DNA from: Ursus arctos
Lineage: Eukaryota; Chordata; Mammalia; Carnivora; Ursidae
Length of the DNA stretch: 64,000 nt
Assembly (NCBI RefSeq): GCF_023065955.2
Contig: NW_026622808.1
Span: 71,815,975 to 71,879,974, forward strand
Direction: 5' to 3'
Part shown: positions 10,151 through 21,900 of the stretch, piece by piece
Layout of the letters: every line of letters starts with the position of its first letter
How positions within the stretch are numbered: the stretch's first letter is position 1
The notes under the pieces: model-generated
The model's database searches: none
What the model saw: the letters and a program-made list of their open reading frames with translations, nothing else
Told to the model about the DNA's origin: nothing
Translations under genes and position numbers: made by a program

Positions 10151-12468
10151 AATGGGAGACCATGACTGAGAATGAGGAGGTGACACCAAAGCCAAGCATT
10201 TCTCAAAGAGCTGATTCTCAGAAAGGAACATCCAGAAGACTTCAGGGAGGTGCTCCTCAGACCCCTGGTTTCGAGGAAGCATGTGAATGGCAAGTTTTGG
10301 CAAGTCATTGGAGAACTAAAACCGGCGAAAGAGATACCCTAAAGAAAGTTTCCATCTGTGAAAGAGATAAGAAGAAAAGGACTCTACCAGAAAAACAAGG
10401 CCAAAAGTGGAAGGAATTTGGAGAAAGCTTGACTTTAGGTTCAGCTCTTTCAGAAAGTTTAATAGGTACTGAAGGAAAGAAGTTTTATAGATGTGATATA
10501 TGTTGTAAACATTTCAATAAAATCTCCCATCTTATAAACCATCGGAGAATCCACACTGGTGAGAAACCTCATAAATGTAAGGAGTGTGGAAAAGGCTTTA
10601 TTCAGCGCTCAAGCCTTCTAATGCATTTACGGAACCATTCTGGGGAAAAACCTTATAAATGTAATGAATGTGGGAAAGCCTTCTCTCAAAGTGCTTACCT
10701 TCTAAACCATCAGAGAATCCACACTGGGGAGAAGCCTTACAAATGTAAAGAGTGTGGAAAGGGCTTCTATAGGCATTCAGGCCTTATTATACATCTAAGG
10801 CGCCATTCTGGGGAGAGACCTTATAAATGTAATGAATGTGGGAAAGTTTTCTCTCAGAATGCTTATCTCATTGACCATCAGAGACTCCACAAAGGGGAAG
10901 AACCTTATAAATGTAACAAGTGTCAGAAAGCTTTCATTCTGAAGAAGAGCCTCATTCTGCACCAGAGAATCCACTCTGGGGAAAAACCCTATAAATGTGA
11001 AGAATGTGGAAAAACCTTTGCTCAGACCACTTACCTTGTTGACCATCAGCGGCTCCACAGTGCAGAGAACCCATACAAATGTAAGGAATGTGGAAAAGTT
11101 TTCATTCGAAGCAAAAGCCTCCTCTTACACCAGAGAGTACACACAGAAAAGAAGACTTTTGGTTGCAAAAAATGTGGGAAGATTTTCAATTCAAAGTCAA
11201 ACCTCATTGACCATAAAAGGATGCATAGCAGAGAGAAGCCATATAAATGTACTGAATGTGGGAAAGCCTTCACTCAGAGTGCTTACCTTTTTGACCATCA
11301 GAGACTCCACAATGGAGAGAAACCTTATGAATGTAATGAGTGTGGGAAAGTTTTCATTCTAAAGAAGAGCCTCATTTTACATCAGAGGTTCCATACTGGA
11401 GAGAATCTCTATGAATGTAAAGACTGTGGCAAGGTCTTTGGTTCTAACAGAAACCTCATTGACCATGAGAGACTACACAACGGGGAGAAGCCCTATGAAT
11501 GTCGAGAGTGTGGGAAGACTTTCATCATGAGCAAAAGTTTCATGGTCCATCAGAAACTACATACACAGGAGAAATCCTACAAGTGTGAGGATTGTGGGAA
11601 GGCTTTTAGTTATAATTCAAGCCTGCTTGTACATCGGAGAATTCACACCGGAGAAAAGCCCTTTGAATGCAGTGAGTGTGGAAGAGCTTTCAGTTCTAAC
11701 AGAAACCTCATTGAACATAAGAGAATCCACAGTGGTGAGAAACCCTATGAGTGTAATGAGTGTGGTAAATGCTTCATTTTGAAGAAAAGCCTCATTGGAC
11801 ATCAGCGGATTCACACAAGGGAAAAATCTTATAAATGCAGTGACTGTGGGAAAGTCTTCAGTTACCGCTCAAACCTTATAGCCCATCAGAGAATCCACAC
11901 TGGTGAGAAGCCCTATGCATGTACTGAGTGTGGGAAAGGCTTTACTTACAACAGAAACCTTATTGAACATCAGAGAATTCACAGTGGGGAAAAAACCTAT
12001 GAATGTCATATATGTAGAAAAGTTCTTACTTCTAGTAGAAATCTTATGGTACATCAACGAATCCATACCGGAGAGAAGCCTTATAAATGTAATGAGTGTG
12101 GAAAAGACTTCAGTCAGAATAAAAACCTTGTTGTACATCAGAGGATGCACACTGGGGAAAAACCATATGAGTGTGAGAAGTGTAGAAAATCTTTTACTTC
12201 TAAGAGGAATTTAGTTGGCCACCAGAGAATCCATACAGGGGAGAAACCGTATGGATGTAATGATTGTAGTAAAGTTTTTAGGCAGAGAAAAAACCTTACT
12301 GTACATCAGAAAATTCATACAGATGGAAAACTTTGTGAATGTGATGAGTCTGAAAAAGAATTCTCTCAGACTTCAAACCTTCATCTTCAACAAGAAATCC
12401 ATACCATGGAGGAATTCTCTTGGCTTGAAAATGCCAATGAGTCCAAGACAGAGATTCAGAAAATCTAG
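10151..12468 (+). CDS. ZNF197: ZNF197 terminal coding exon (C2H2 zinc-finger array)
   Basis: This is the last coding exon of ZNF197 (also called VHLaK), a nuclear DNA-binding protein that in its long form carries a SCAN and a KRAB domain. Human ZNF197 is reported to bind VHL and help repress HIF1A-driven transcription. The exon opens after the acceptor at 10150 with AA completing a split Glu codon, then WETMTENEEV, matching the human junction. The first in-frame Met at 10162 is internal, not the true start. Counting from it, a 107-residue spacer leads to 22 intact C2H2 fingers (residues 109-719) at a strict 28-residue spacing, then a decayed 23rd finger (725-747) and a 21-residue tail ending IQKI. 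Finger 19 has Leu for the core Phe. Linkers range from TGEKP to diverged forms (SAENP, TEKKT). Identification rests on close recall of the human protein over the whole length. No frameshift or stop is seen. The upstream SCAN and KRAB exons are outside the window. Confidence 0.95.
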
Positions 12469-13121
12469 TGTCATTTGTAAAATGGAATAAAATCCCTGCC
12501 TACCTAAGTAACTGTTAGACAAATGGCAGTATATGGTCCTTGCAAGGAAAAAATTCATAATTGACCCTTTTATAGACAAGTGATTTGCATGTGAAAGAAA
12601 GTTAATCTAGACTTTCAAGACTACAAAAACATAAACCAAATTCTAGTTAAGGAATACTGTATGTCCCAGACCATTTGTTATGACTCTGAAAAGGGACCTT
12701 AGAGCACTTGAAGACTCTGAAGAAGCTTATGAGGTGTAAATGTAGTTGTAAATGATAGCAGAAATACCTTTGTATTAAAAAATGGACATTGTTTCTGAAA
12801 ATGTGTATATTGTACATTTTAAAAATAGCATCATAAAAAGTCTCTATTGACTGTATGATGGAGACATGTCAGACATGGAGTTGAGTGGGCAAGAGTCTGT
12901 CGTTTGAGGACAACTTAAGAAGAGTACTAGATTTGGAATCAGAAGACCGAGGGTTAGGTCCTGGCTCTTTGTCTTACTAGCTATGTGATGTTAAGTCAGT
13001 CTCTAGGCCTCAGTTTCTCTGTCAGTCAAATGTTGACATAATGCCTACCTCAAAGGATTTGAGGATTAAGTGAAAGGATGTTTGTGAACAACTTTTGTGA
13101 AATAATTTAGTTGTCAATAAA
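12469..13121 (+). other. ZNF197: Probable ZNF197 3' UTR
   Basis: The region runs from the stop codon to the best poly(A) signal. A first AATAAA at 12486-12491 lies only 18 bp after the stop and lacks a clear GU-rich element. The one at 13116-13121 is followed by a GT-rich stretch (gaggtgtggtc). The end of the UTR is inferred, not proven. Confidence 0.55.
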
Positions 13122-13128
13122 GTTGGGT
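12905..13128 (+). mobile_element. MIR SINE, plus strand
   Basis: Matches the MIR core in order: a tRNA-like start, ttactagctatgtgatgtta, cctcagtttctctgtcagt, then a block resembling the MIR 3' end through caataaag. It lies in the ZNF197 3' UTR. Confidence 0.8.
13116..13121 (+). terminator. ZNF197: Candidate ZNF197 poly(A) signal AATAAA
   Basis: AATAAA with a GT-rich stretch about 15-25 bp downstream, 648 bp after the stop codon. It falls in the tail of a MIR element, whose consensus itself carries caataaatg. Confidence 0.5.
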
Positions 13129-14589
13129 AAAAGAGGTGTGGTCAAAATCTAGAACATGTCATAATATAATGTTTATTCATTACATCAATATTAGGACTCT
13201 GGGAACTTCAAAAATCCTCATTCTTATAGTAAGAGGAAGTGGATAGCTAACTTTGGATTTAATAGTCTAAGAAGAATGTTTAAAAAGATAGCTTTCAGAA
13301 TTTTGATGGGATCATAGATAATATGCCTAGTTTTTTTATGGTAAAATATTGGCTTATTATGGAAAAACAATGTTATGTCCAGCTGTTAACATTGATGACA
13401 AGGAAAACTATTTTTCAACCTTCAAATTTGAAATCTGGCAGATGTAGAATGTCAAAATGGAAGGACAGTCCTATGTTGCTTTCCTTGTTCATAGGGAAAA
13501 ATCCTTAACTCCAACTCCTGAGCTCTTGATCCCTGCCACTTTATTCTCATTTCTAATCAACATTTCACCGTTGCTGACATATGAAAGCTTGTTACTCAAG
13601 AAACAACATTCTGTTCCAGTACCCAACTAACTACATAAGTTTCACACAGGACCAAGTCCTTAAAGCTCTGATTAAATCAATTCAGAATCCACCTCTGAGT
13701 GGTCAGGCCCATTTCTGCTTGTGAACCAGTCATTCATTCAGTCTGTTCTTGTTTGTACATTTGTAGATTTAATTCATCCTATATTCTTGAGTTGCTAATT
13801 TTATATTGTAATTCTCAAAACTCCTAATTCTGCAGGTGGACTATAAATACCTTAATATCCAGATTGTGTTTCTAATAGTATCATTGAACTGATGTGTTGA
13901 TAAATGTTACTAATGCAACCCCAGAGTTCCTTGAGGGCTGGTTTCTCATTAGACTGAAAAGTAAACAAGAGTGAAAAATGGAAGAGCCCAAGACTTAAAG
14001 TCTTAAGACCTGGGTATAAGTCAGCTTCTGCCACCTTTCTTGGACAGATGCCTCTATTACTTGGAGCCTTGATTTCCTCAACTGTATAACAGGAGGGAGA
14101 ATATCTGCCTCACAAAGTTGTTATGAGGTAAGGAATATGGAGATGTTTTATATCTGTGCTATAGAAGAATCACTACAGATTATGTAATTATAAAGGGAAA
14201 TATGTACTTTAACAGAGGAGCTGTCATTCACCTCTTAACCATCACTAAGACTGAGACAGCCTACATTATGTGCCTCCTCATGTGATGCAATAAGCCAAAA
14301 GTGTAACCTGAATTTATCATTCTTCTTAGACCTAATCATCAGTTTACAGGAAATACAGGAAGCAGACAAGGTAAATGACACCACAAGAAACAAATTTAGA
14401 ACAGGGAATGTATAAGAAAACTGCACTGGATTCAAAAGTATGGTGAAAAAGGAAGGGGGTGGTAATTGTTGAAGCTAGATGAATACTGGGAGTTCATTGT
14501 CCTGATCTCTGCTTTTGCATATGTATTAAATTTTCCAGAATGAAAGGTATAAAAAGTGGGTGAGGGAGGTTGTTTTTAAAAGATATTGA
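13122..14589. other. Intergenic sequence between ZNF197 and ZNF35
   Basis: Contains a MIR (listed separately) but no exon. The short open frames show no family match and no splice context. Confidence 0.4.
13960..14150 (+). mobile_element. MIR SINE, plus strand
   Basis: A diverged MIR: the gacctgggtataagtcagc start, then ttgatttcctcaactgtata and a tail resembling gttgttatgaggtaagg. Confidence 0.7.
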
Positions 14590-15910
14590 AGAATCATAAG
14601 ACACTAAGAGCCAGAGATAGACTCACACAAATGTCCAACTGATTTTTGGCAAAGGTACAACAGCAGTCCGGTAGAAGAGGGATGGCTTTTTCAACAAGTG
14701 CTGCTGGTGGAATTTGATAGCCATACCTATCCATCCATCCATCCATCCATCCATCCATCCATCCATCCACAGTCAGGAGGTAGGACTAAGCAAAGAACTC
14801 TTAGACTTACATCAAAAGCAGTCTCCATAAAAGGAAAAATGATAAATTGGACCTCAACACAAAATAATTTGCTCTGAAAAAAAAAAAAACTTTTAAGAGT
14901 GATAAGACATTACAGACTTGGGGAAAATATTTGTAAATCATATATCCAACAGGATTTGTATCTAGACTATATAAAGAAATATCAAAACTCAGTGTATCAA
15001 TTCATTCAATTAGAAAATGGGCAAAAGACATGTAAAGATATTTCACCAAAATATAGATAGCAAATAAACAAATGAAAAGGTATCCACCATCATTAGCCAG
15101 TAGAGAAATACAAGTTAAAAATGACCGCACATCTATCACAATAGCTTAAAAAAAGAGAAAAAAAATAGTGTTATTAAATTGGCAAGGATGCAGAGAAACC
15201 GGGTCTTGTCTGTTGCTGGGAATGTTAAATGGTACAGCCACTCTGGAAAATAGTTTGGCAGTTCCTTAAAAACCAAACATGCACTGATGATATGACCCAG
15301 CATCTGTGCTCCTGAGCACTTACCCCCAGAGAAATGAAAACGTAATTCAGACAAACATATGTACATGACTGTTCATAGCAGTTTTATTTGTAATAGTCAA
15401 AATATGTAAGGAACCCAAATAGCTTCAACAAGTGGCCAAAACAGTATATATATATACCATGAATACCTGCTACTCTGCAATAAAATAAAATGGAATGACC
15501 CATTGCTGCAATGACAAGTGAATTTCAATAAAATTATGTGGAGTGTGGAAAAAAAATCCAACCTCAAAAGGTGATTCTGTATGATTCTATTTATATAATA
15601 TTCTAAAATGACAAAACTATATAGAGATGAAAGATTACTGGTTGCCAGAGGTTGGGGATGGTGGGAGGGGACAGGAGGGAGAGGGAGGGGTAGCACTTAG
15701 GAAGGTCTTAGTGATGTTGAAACAGTTGTGTATCTTGATTGTGGTAGAGGTTACACAAATGCAAGTGATAAAATGAGGTAGAAGTCTACACAAACATTGC
15801 ACCAGTGTCAGTTTCCTGATTTTTATATTAAACGGTAATTATGTAAGTTGTACCTGTTGAGGGAAACTGGGGGAAGGCTATTATCTTTCCAACTCTGGAA
15901 TTAAATTCAA
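14590..15910 (+). mobile_element. Old L1 (L1M-type), plus strand
   Basis: The decayed ORF2 C-terminus and 3' UTR of an ancient L1: caaatgtccaactgatttttggcaa, then the ggttgccagaggttgggg region typical of L1M 3' ends. It is interrupted by an (ATCC)n run. Confidence 0.8.
14729..14769 (+). repeat. (ATCC)n microsatellite
   Basis: About ten uninterrupted ATCC units inside an old L1. Confidence 0.98.
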
Positions 15911-16350
15911 AATAAAAGGTAAAACGACCCTTAAAAAGCCATAATCAAATGCATTGTGTGAAATAGATTTGAAAACAAAATGATGAAATATATATTTTAG
16001 GATAGTTGGGGAGATTTGAATATGATTGGATATTAGATGATATTAGGAAATTGTTAATTTTCTTACCATTATGTGATGGTGGTATTATAACGTGTGGAGA
16101 ATATTATTATTAAAGGATGCATTTTGAAGTGTTTGGAATGAAGTGGTTTGAAGTTTACAACTTTCAAAAAAATTTTTTCAGTATATATAGAGAGATAAGG
16201 AAAACGTAGCCAAGTGTTGAGTCCAGATGCAGGATACAGGTATTCATGGTACCATTCTTTCAACTTTCCTGTACCGTTTGTATTTTGAAAATAAAACGTT
16301 TGAGGCAGAATTATATCAGGGCTTTCTACAGACAAATGCTTTCTGGCTTC
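15911..16350. other. Sequence upstream of the ZNF35 promoter
   Basis: AT-rich, with no recognised element. It changes abruptly to CpG-rich DNA at about 16355. Confidence 0.4.
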
Positions 16351-16354
16351 AGGC

Positions 16355-16900
16355 TCCTGCGTATGCGCCTCGCGTAACTACTGCCGATTCAGGGGATGTA
16401 CCCTTCCCTGAAGCTCAGGGCCACAGTACCCCTACACCCTCCTAAACACTTTTGCTCCCATCCCTGGTCCGCAGCGACATTGGACACCCATCGAGAAGAC
16501 AGCACCTCCGAGATTCCTAGAGAGGCCGGCCTGGCGACTTGGGAAGCCGGAAGCCCGTCTCGAGGCACTTCCTGTCCGGTCATTGTTCTCGCGCCGGCAG
16601 GCGCGGGGCATCGGATCTTGCTGGCCTTTTGCTATAGAGGTTGCGAGCTCCGACCGGGCCTCTTCGATGAACACGGTCAGTGGGGTTGGCGGGGTGGTCG
16701 CGGACCTCACGGCTGCGGGAGGGGCATCCCAGGAGCGGACTGCCGCGACCCCCCTCGGGGGCCCAGGCTTGTCTGTCCGTAGGGCGGCTCCGCGTCCCAC
16801 CACTTCAGAAACACAGCTGCCGCCTACCGGGGGTCTGTGCTGGGGGATTTTGGACACGGACAGCACCAGAGGCCAGGCTCACCCCGGGAACAGGGCTGTT
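16355..16900 (+). promoter_or_regulatory. ZNF35: CpG-rich promoter and probable non-coding first exon of ZNF35
   Basis: An abrupt GC- and CpG-rich block, densest at about 16520-16760, sits about 2 kb upstream of the ZNF35 coding start. It contains ETS-type sites (gccggaagcc near 16542; cacttcctg near 16566) and a CGCGCC-rich core near 16590-16610. No convincing TATA box is visible. The donor-like sequence CG|gtcagt at 16676 could end a non-coding first exon that splices to the acceptor at 18677-18678. Open frames here (up to 144 codons) are GC-driven. The link to ZNF35 is inferred from position and strand. Confidence 0.65.
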
Positions 16901-18678
16901 TGGGGTATGAAGGGGGAGGAGGTGGGTTGCCACATTTGGAAATAGGGAAAGGACAGTGAAAGGGAAGCTCTTGGTAGGGGACCCTGTGCTGTCTGGGGTG
17001 GAGGCGATGTGAGTTTTGTCAGCAGTCCAATAAGAACGCTCGAAGTAGGCAGTCTTGCCTATACACAGGTGAGATGAGTGTTAAGGGCCTTCGTACGTGG
17101 TAGAATTCAGCTAGTCATGGAAAGAAGAATCCTCCAGAATTGAGTGTTGTTGCAGGAGTGAAAGTGCTATTGCGTTATTTAAGAAGTTCAGTGTGTACAG
17201 TAAATTCCTAGTAAGTTGACATAGGAGAAAGCATGTGATTACTTCAATAATAGCAAAAGGGTACTTAATAAGATTTTGCACTCCCCCCCCCCAATAAAAC
17301 ATCTGAAGGGGAACAGAAAAATCTTAATTTCTTCAAAATAAACTAAACTAGTAAGATCATTTTATTCATAAATTAAACAACAAAAACAACAACAAAGATC
17401 CGCTGGCTTGGCTATGATAAAAGGGTGTTGTGAAGTTGGTGGTGGTGTGATTTGGTGTGATCCTTTTAGAAAGCAATTTGGCACTGTATATCAGCCATGA
17501 AATCCTTAAACCAATAATCGCTCTATTCTGAAGGAATAACTCAGCAGAAGAAAAAACTATTTGCACAGAAAAATTTTTGACATTAGTTAAGAATATAAAC
17601 TGGAAACAATCAAAACTCCTTTTACTAAAGCAACAGCTCATAAATAGGGTTGGTTAACTATAATATAGCTATAATTTAGAATAGTGTACCAGAATGAGGT
17701 AGCTCTGTATGTACTTATATTGAAAGATATATCTAAGACTATGGAATAGTATATGAAATATAGAAATTGAGTCGGAATGCTGAAAAATGCACAAATGTGA
17801 TTTAATCTCTGTTTTGGGAAAATAAGCAGTATTTGTAAAGGTGTACGTTATCTGTATGGAAATGCAGAGAAAACACTGATGACTGGTAATTACTGTGTGT
17901 GTGTGTGTGTGTAGGGCATATATTTACTTATACATATTTCTGTATTACTTGATCCTTTTTTGATGAGAATAACAGGAGAATTAATGTTATAGGTTATTGT
18001 ATAGCTACTAAAAATGATAAGCATGAAGAATGGCAACATAAAACATAAAATATCTTTTTTTTTTTAATCTTAAGAGTAGTACAAGGCATTTGGAAGAAAT
18101 GGAAAAAGTAAACATCAAAGAAAAAGAAGTGCAAAACCACCTGTAAATAAATAACATCACCTAGAGATGACCACCCCTAAATGGTGTCTAGACTCTCAGT
18201 CTTTTTCTTGAGATTCTTTAGTTTATGCTATTGTGTATCTTTGGTGATAAAACCTCTTTGTGTTGTAATATATATATCCCCATAGATAGAAACAAAGTTT
18301 AATAAGTCGTAATTGTCTGTGGTTGAAGGTTTTCCCTTAAAAGAAGTATCTGAGATTCAGTGCTATAGCTCTTTGGTGGTGGAGTAGGGGTGATATTTCT
18401 TAGTCATTTTCTGTATTTTTAAAGTTTTACAATAAAAATACATTAACTCTATAATCAGGAAGAAAATCAATAAACATTATATAAAGCTGTTTGTAATGTG
18501 ATTATTATGGGAATAAATTACATGTTTGCAGTTGAACCCTCTCCATCCTATGAGGGAGGAGTAGAGCAGACTCTTGCTGTAGTGGCTGCTGCCTAGGCAC
18601 TGGTAAAATTGGCCAATGGGCTTAATGGCATCCAGGCAAACCTCTACTTGGTGCTAACAATGTTTTCTGGTTTTTCAG
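16901..18678 (+). other. ZNF35: Probable ZNF35 intron 1
   Basis: Holds an old L1M fragment (about 17430-17960, plus strand, ending in a short GT repeat near 17895-17912), a C-run at 17281-17291 and otherwise unrecognised AT-rich DNA. It ends in the acceptor ggtttttcag at 18678. Confidence 0.5.
17430..17960 (+). mobile_element. Ancient L1 3' fragment
   Basis: Weakly conserved L1M ORF2 end and 3' UTR: gcaatttggcactgtatatc and aaactggaaacaatcaaaac, followed by a GT run. Confidence 0.55.
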
Positions 18679-18740
18679 TAGACAGTCTGCATCTTGGCCC
18701 TGGGAAGAAACTCAAGAAGCTTTTGAAACGTAAAGATTAG

Positions 18741-18806
18741 ATGGGGCTTGACCTCTACAGGGCAGCCCCCACCTATAAGAGTTCCCATCCTGAGCAAAGA
18801 AGATGA
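18741..18806 (+). promoter_or_regulatory. ZNF35: Upstream ORF overlapping the ZNF35 start (ATGA)
   Basis: An upstream ATG at 18741 opens a 21-codon frame. Its TGA stop (18804-18806) overlaps the ZNF35 ATG (18803-18805) as ATGA. The upstream ATG has G at +4 but T at -3, so it is moderate. The ZNF35 ATG has A at -3. This predicts leaky scanning or termination-reinitiation if the exon is used from 18679. It is seen in sequence only. Confidence 0.55.
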
Positions 18807-18994
18807 CTGCACAACTGAGAGAGGCCATGGCCTTAGCCCCGTGGGGCTCAGTGATAGTGAAAAAGGAGGAGGAAGAGGAAGAAAACTTCCTGGGTCAGGC
18901 ATCCAGCCAACAAGGGCACTCCGAGAACATCAAAGTCTGGGCTCCTGGGGAAGGTCCTCAGACAGGCCTTGATGTATCAGAACAGGAAGAAAAG
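18803..18994 (+). CDS. ZNF35: ZNF35 coding exon 1
   Basis: 64 codons, ending in phase 0 before gtaaat. The exon itself probably starts at 18679 after ttttcag, giving a 124-bp 5' UTR part. Encodes the acidic N-terminus. Confidence 0.93.
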
Positions 18995-21900
18995 GTAAAT
19001 AATGGTCTGGGAGGAAAGTGGGAGGAGAGACCTGAAGACCTCAAGTGGTCTCAGAGGGGAGTGTGTCCCTCTGTTTCCACACCTGGAGTATTATTTTCTG
19101 GCGAGGGCCCTGGCCTGTAGGCCTTTGGAATATAATAGAAACAGTCTCTGCTGATTGATGGGACATTTAGTGCTTTCTGTAAACCAGTGGCTCTCAAACC
19201 TTGCTACGCAGAATTAATTGGGGAGCTTTTTATAAAATTGTGTTGCTCATGCCATACTTGGTTCCAATTAAATGAGAATCTTGGGGTGGAACCCAGACAT
19301 CTGTGTTTTTTAAAAACTCTTCACATGACTCCAGTCAGGATCTGATTGCTCTAACCTATGCTTCTCAAATTTTAATATGATTTAATATCTCAAATTTTAA
19401 TCACCAGGAGGTCTTGTTAAAATGAAGATTCTATTCAGAAGATCTGGGTTAAGATTCTGTACTTCCCACCAGCTCCCAGGTGATGGTGATCTATAGGTTG
19501 CACTTCGAGTAGTGAGGATACACACTGCACTGTGCTCCGTAATGTTTTCAAATACTGCTCCTTACCATCACTAGCCAGATGGGACTGAGGTTCCCCAAAG
19601 ATCATAATCTTGCTTCTGTGATGTTTAGCCCTTAGAAAACTCTAGCCTGGAAAATCTCCCCATATGCTCGTTTGTCATGCACTCCCTGGCAAGCTAGTTT
19701 TGGATGCCAGAGTGGGCAATGAAGTGAAATGAAAGTGATAGAGAAGAAAGTTGCAGGCTTGATTCTCTGTCTGACTCAGTTGGGGATCAGAGAAGACTGT
19801 GACTTTATTTTCCTTTTTTGTTTTTTTGGTGATTTTTTTTAAGTTAAAAAATTAAAAAAATATATTTTTTATGGTCTCCACAAATAGGTACTTATGTTCT
19901 CATATTCAAAACTAATCATACCACCTCCCATTGACAATCCCCTCATAAACTGACCTGAGCTTTCTTGTCTCTAGGGTCCAAACATGTTCTGGGACATGGC
20001 TGTCGTCCTGAAAGCAACACAGGAGGCACCTGCTGCCTCAGCCATTGGCAGCTACTCACTACCAGGGACGCTGACCAAGAGTGAGATACTGGAGACTCAT
20101 GGGATCATGACCTCTTTAGGTAAGGTTCAACCCCCGATTCAGTATCTGACCATTGGGGTTTCTCAAAAATCTATTCAGAGACTGGTGGTCTGGTCTTATA
20201 ACTTGAGAAAGAGTTTTGAGGTATCGAAACTATCAAGGAGAGCTGGATAGAGGAATGCCAAAAGATGCGTATGCATTTGTCACAGGAAACGGCTTATTTT
20301 GCACACAGTCTTAAGACACCAAACCCAGGTGAACTCCAAATTCACCTTTTAATCACGTTTACTGATTAGCAAGTTTCATGTCTATTCGCACACAGAGACG
20401 CATCCTCTTCATATGCTTTGTGTTTATCATTGGTTGGTGAGCCTGGAGGGGAAGCTAGCTAAGGTAGGAAGGATCAATTTTTGTGGTGATTTTGAGGAAA
20501 TGTTCTGGAAATGTTCTGTTTTTATAGATGTTTGTGCAGGTTCCAGAGGATTTTGAGCAGGTGTGTCAGCTATACTGATGTTCAAAGCAAGGTCTTCATG
20601 GATGGTACAGATGGCTGGCTTATCACCTGGTTCTCTCTCTAAGCTGGGACTCAGGATATGTCTGACTAGCAATGGCAGAAGCTTACCTATGGAGGAGAGA
20701 CCTGTAATTCTTGACTGTGGGTCCAGAATATGATAGCCATGGGTCCTGTGTTGTAGAAGTAATCTCTGGCTGACTGCCAAGGTCCTTCTGGCACTCACAT
20801 TCTATAAGTCTGCCTGGTACAGAGTACACCTGAATATTTTGAACCCACTCTGCTCTCTAACCCATTCCACAGACTGACTACTTTCTTAAACCAGTATTGT
20901 GGGGAAGATTAGGGTTATCACCTCTCATTTTCTTGTCTCTTCTTTAATCATTCCCCCTAACTGTAAGCAGCTTCTCTTGTCCACTTTCTGCTCTCTCTTG
21001 CATTCTCTCTGGTACGTTCTGTGTAGCATCACTCCTTCTCTGTTCCCTTGCTGTAGCACTCATTCACAGCCTTAACTTTGCCAGTGACACCCATCCGCCA
21101 GCAATGGTCACTGTTTTCCTTCTTTGCCTCTAACCTCAAGACCCTGTTCCCAGCCAAAAGTTACCTTTCTGTGTGCTGCCAGCTATTTGCATAGCAGCAG
21201 GTAACAGCAGTGACATGAGCTCTAGGAATTAAGAGAAAGATCTGAGTGTAGTTGCTGCCCTGCCTTTGATAACTCTGTGACCTTGAACAAGTCCTTTCTC
21301 TCTCGACCTGCATTTCCTGTTCTGTCAGCTGGGGTATATTCATTCGGTAAATATCAGGATTTTTGGGGGGCCTGCTTTCTATGTGCTGGGTAGTGTTTTT
21401 GTTTTTTTGTTTTTTTTTTTTTTAGCTCCCATACAGGTGAAAGAGAATAGTTTCATCTTGATAAAATCATATAATATACACGAACATGTTTTGGAAATTT
21501 GGATGTGTTACTGGTGGTTAACATTTGAGGGAGTTTTATCTGCAGTTTCCTATGTATTAATTACTATTGAATTTATTAAAGTTTATACATTTAAAACCAA
21601 GTTTTTAAGCTTTTAAACATAACTTATTTTACTTATACATCTAGAGAAATTTTTATAAAAATGAGAGTATTTGTACTTTTTCTTTAATTCATGTTTAGTT
21701 AAGCCTCAGGTTTTACAGATTAATTTTTTAAACTTTTTAAAGCATTTTGCTCCACCTACATATCAGTTTCTTGACATAAAAATTGTCTCGTTTTTATTCT
21801 CAAATAAAAATATATAAAATATATTGTTTCAAATTTACTATATCTAATTCTTTAAAACATTTCAAACACCTAAGTAGGCAGACTTTCTAATCTTATGTGT

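Noticed and set aside
10162..10164. Met at 10162 as the ZNF197 start codon
   Set aside because: The exon begins 11 bases earlier with a split codon and conserved WET residues; the true start is in upstream exons outside the window.
16396..16945. Open frames of 120-144 codons on both strands in the CpG block
   Set aside because: Overlapping frames on both strands are expected in GC-rich DNA poor in stop codons; no homology was recognised.
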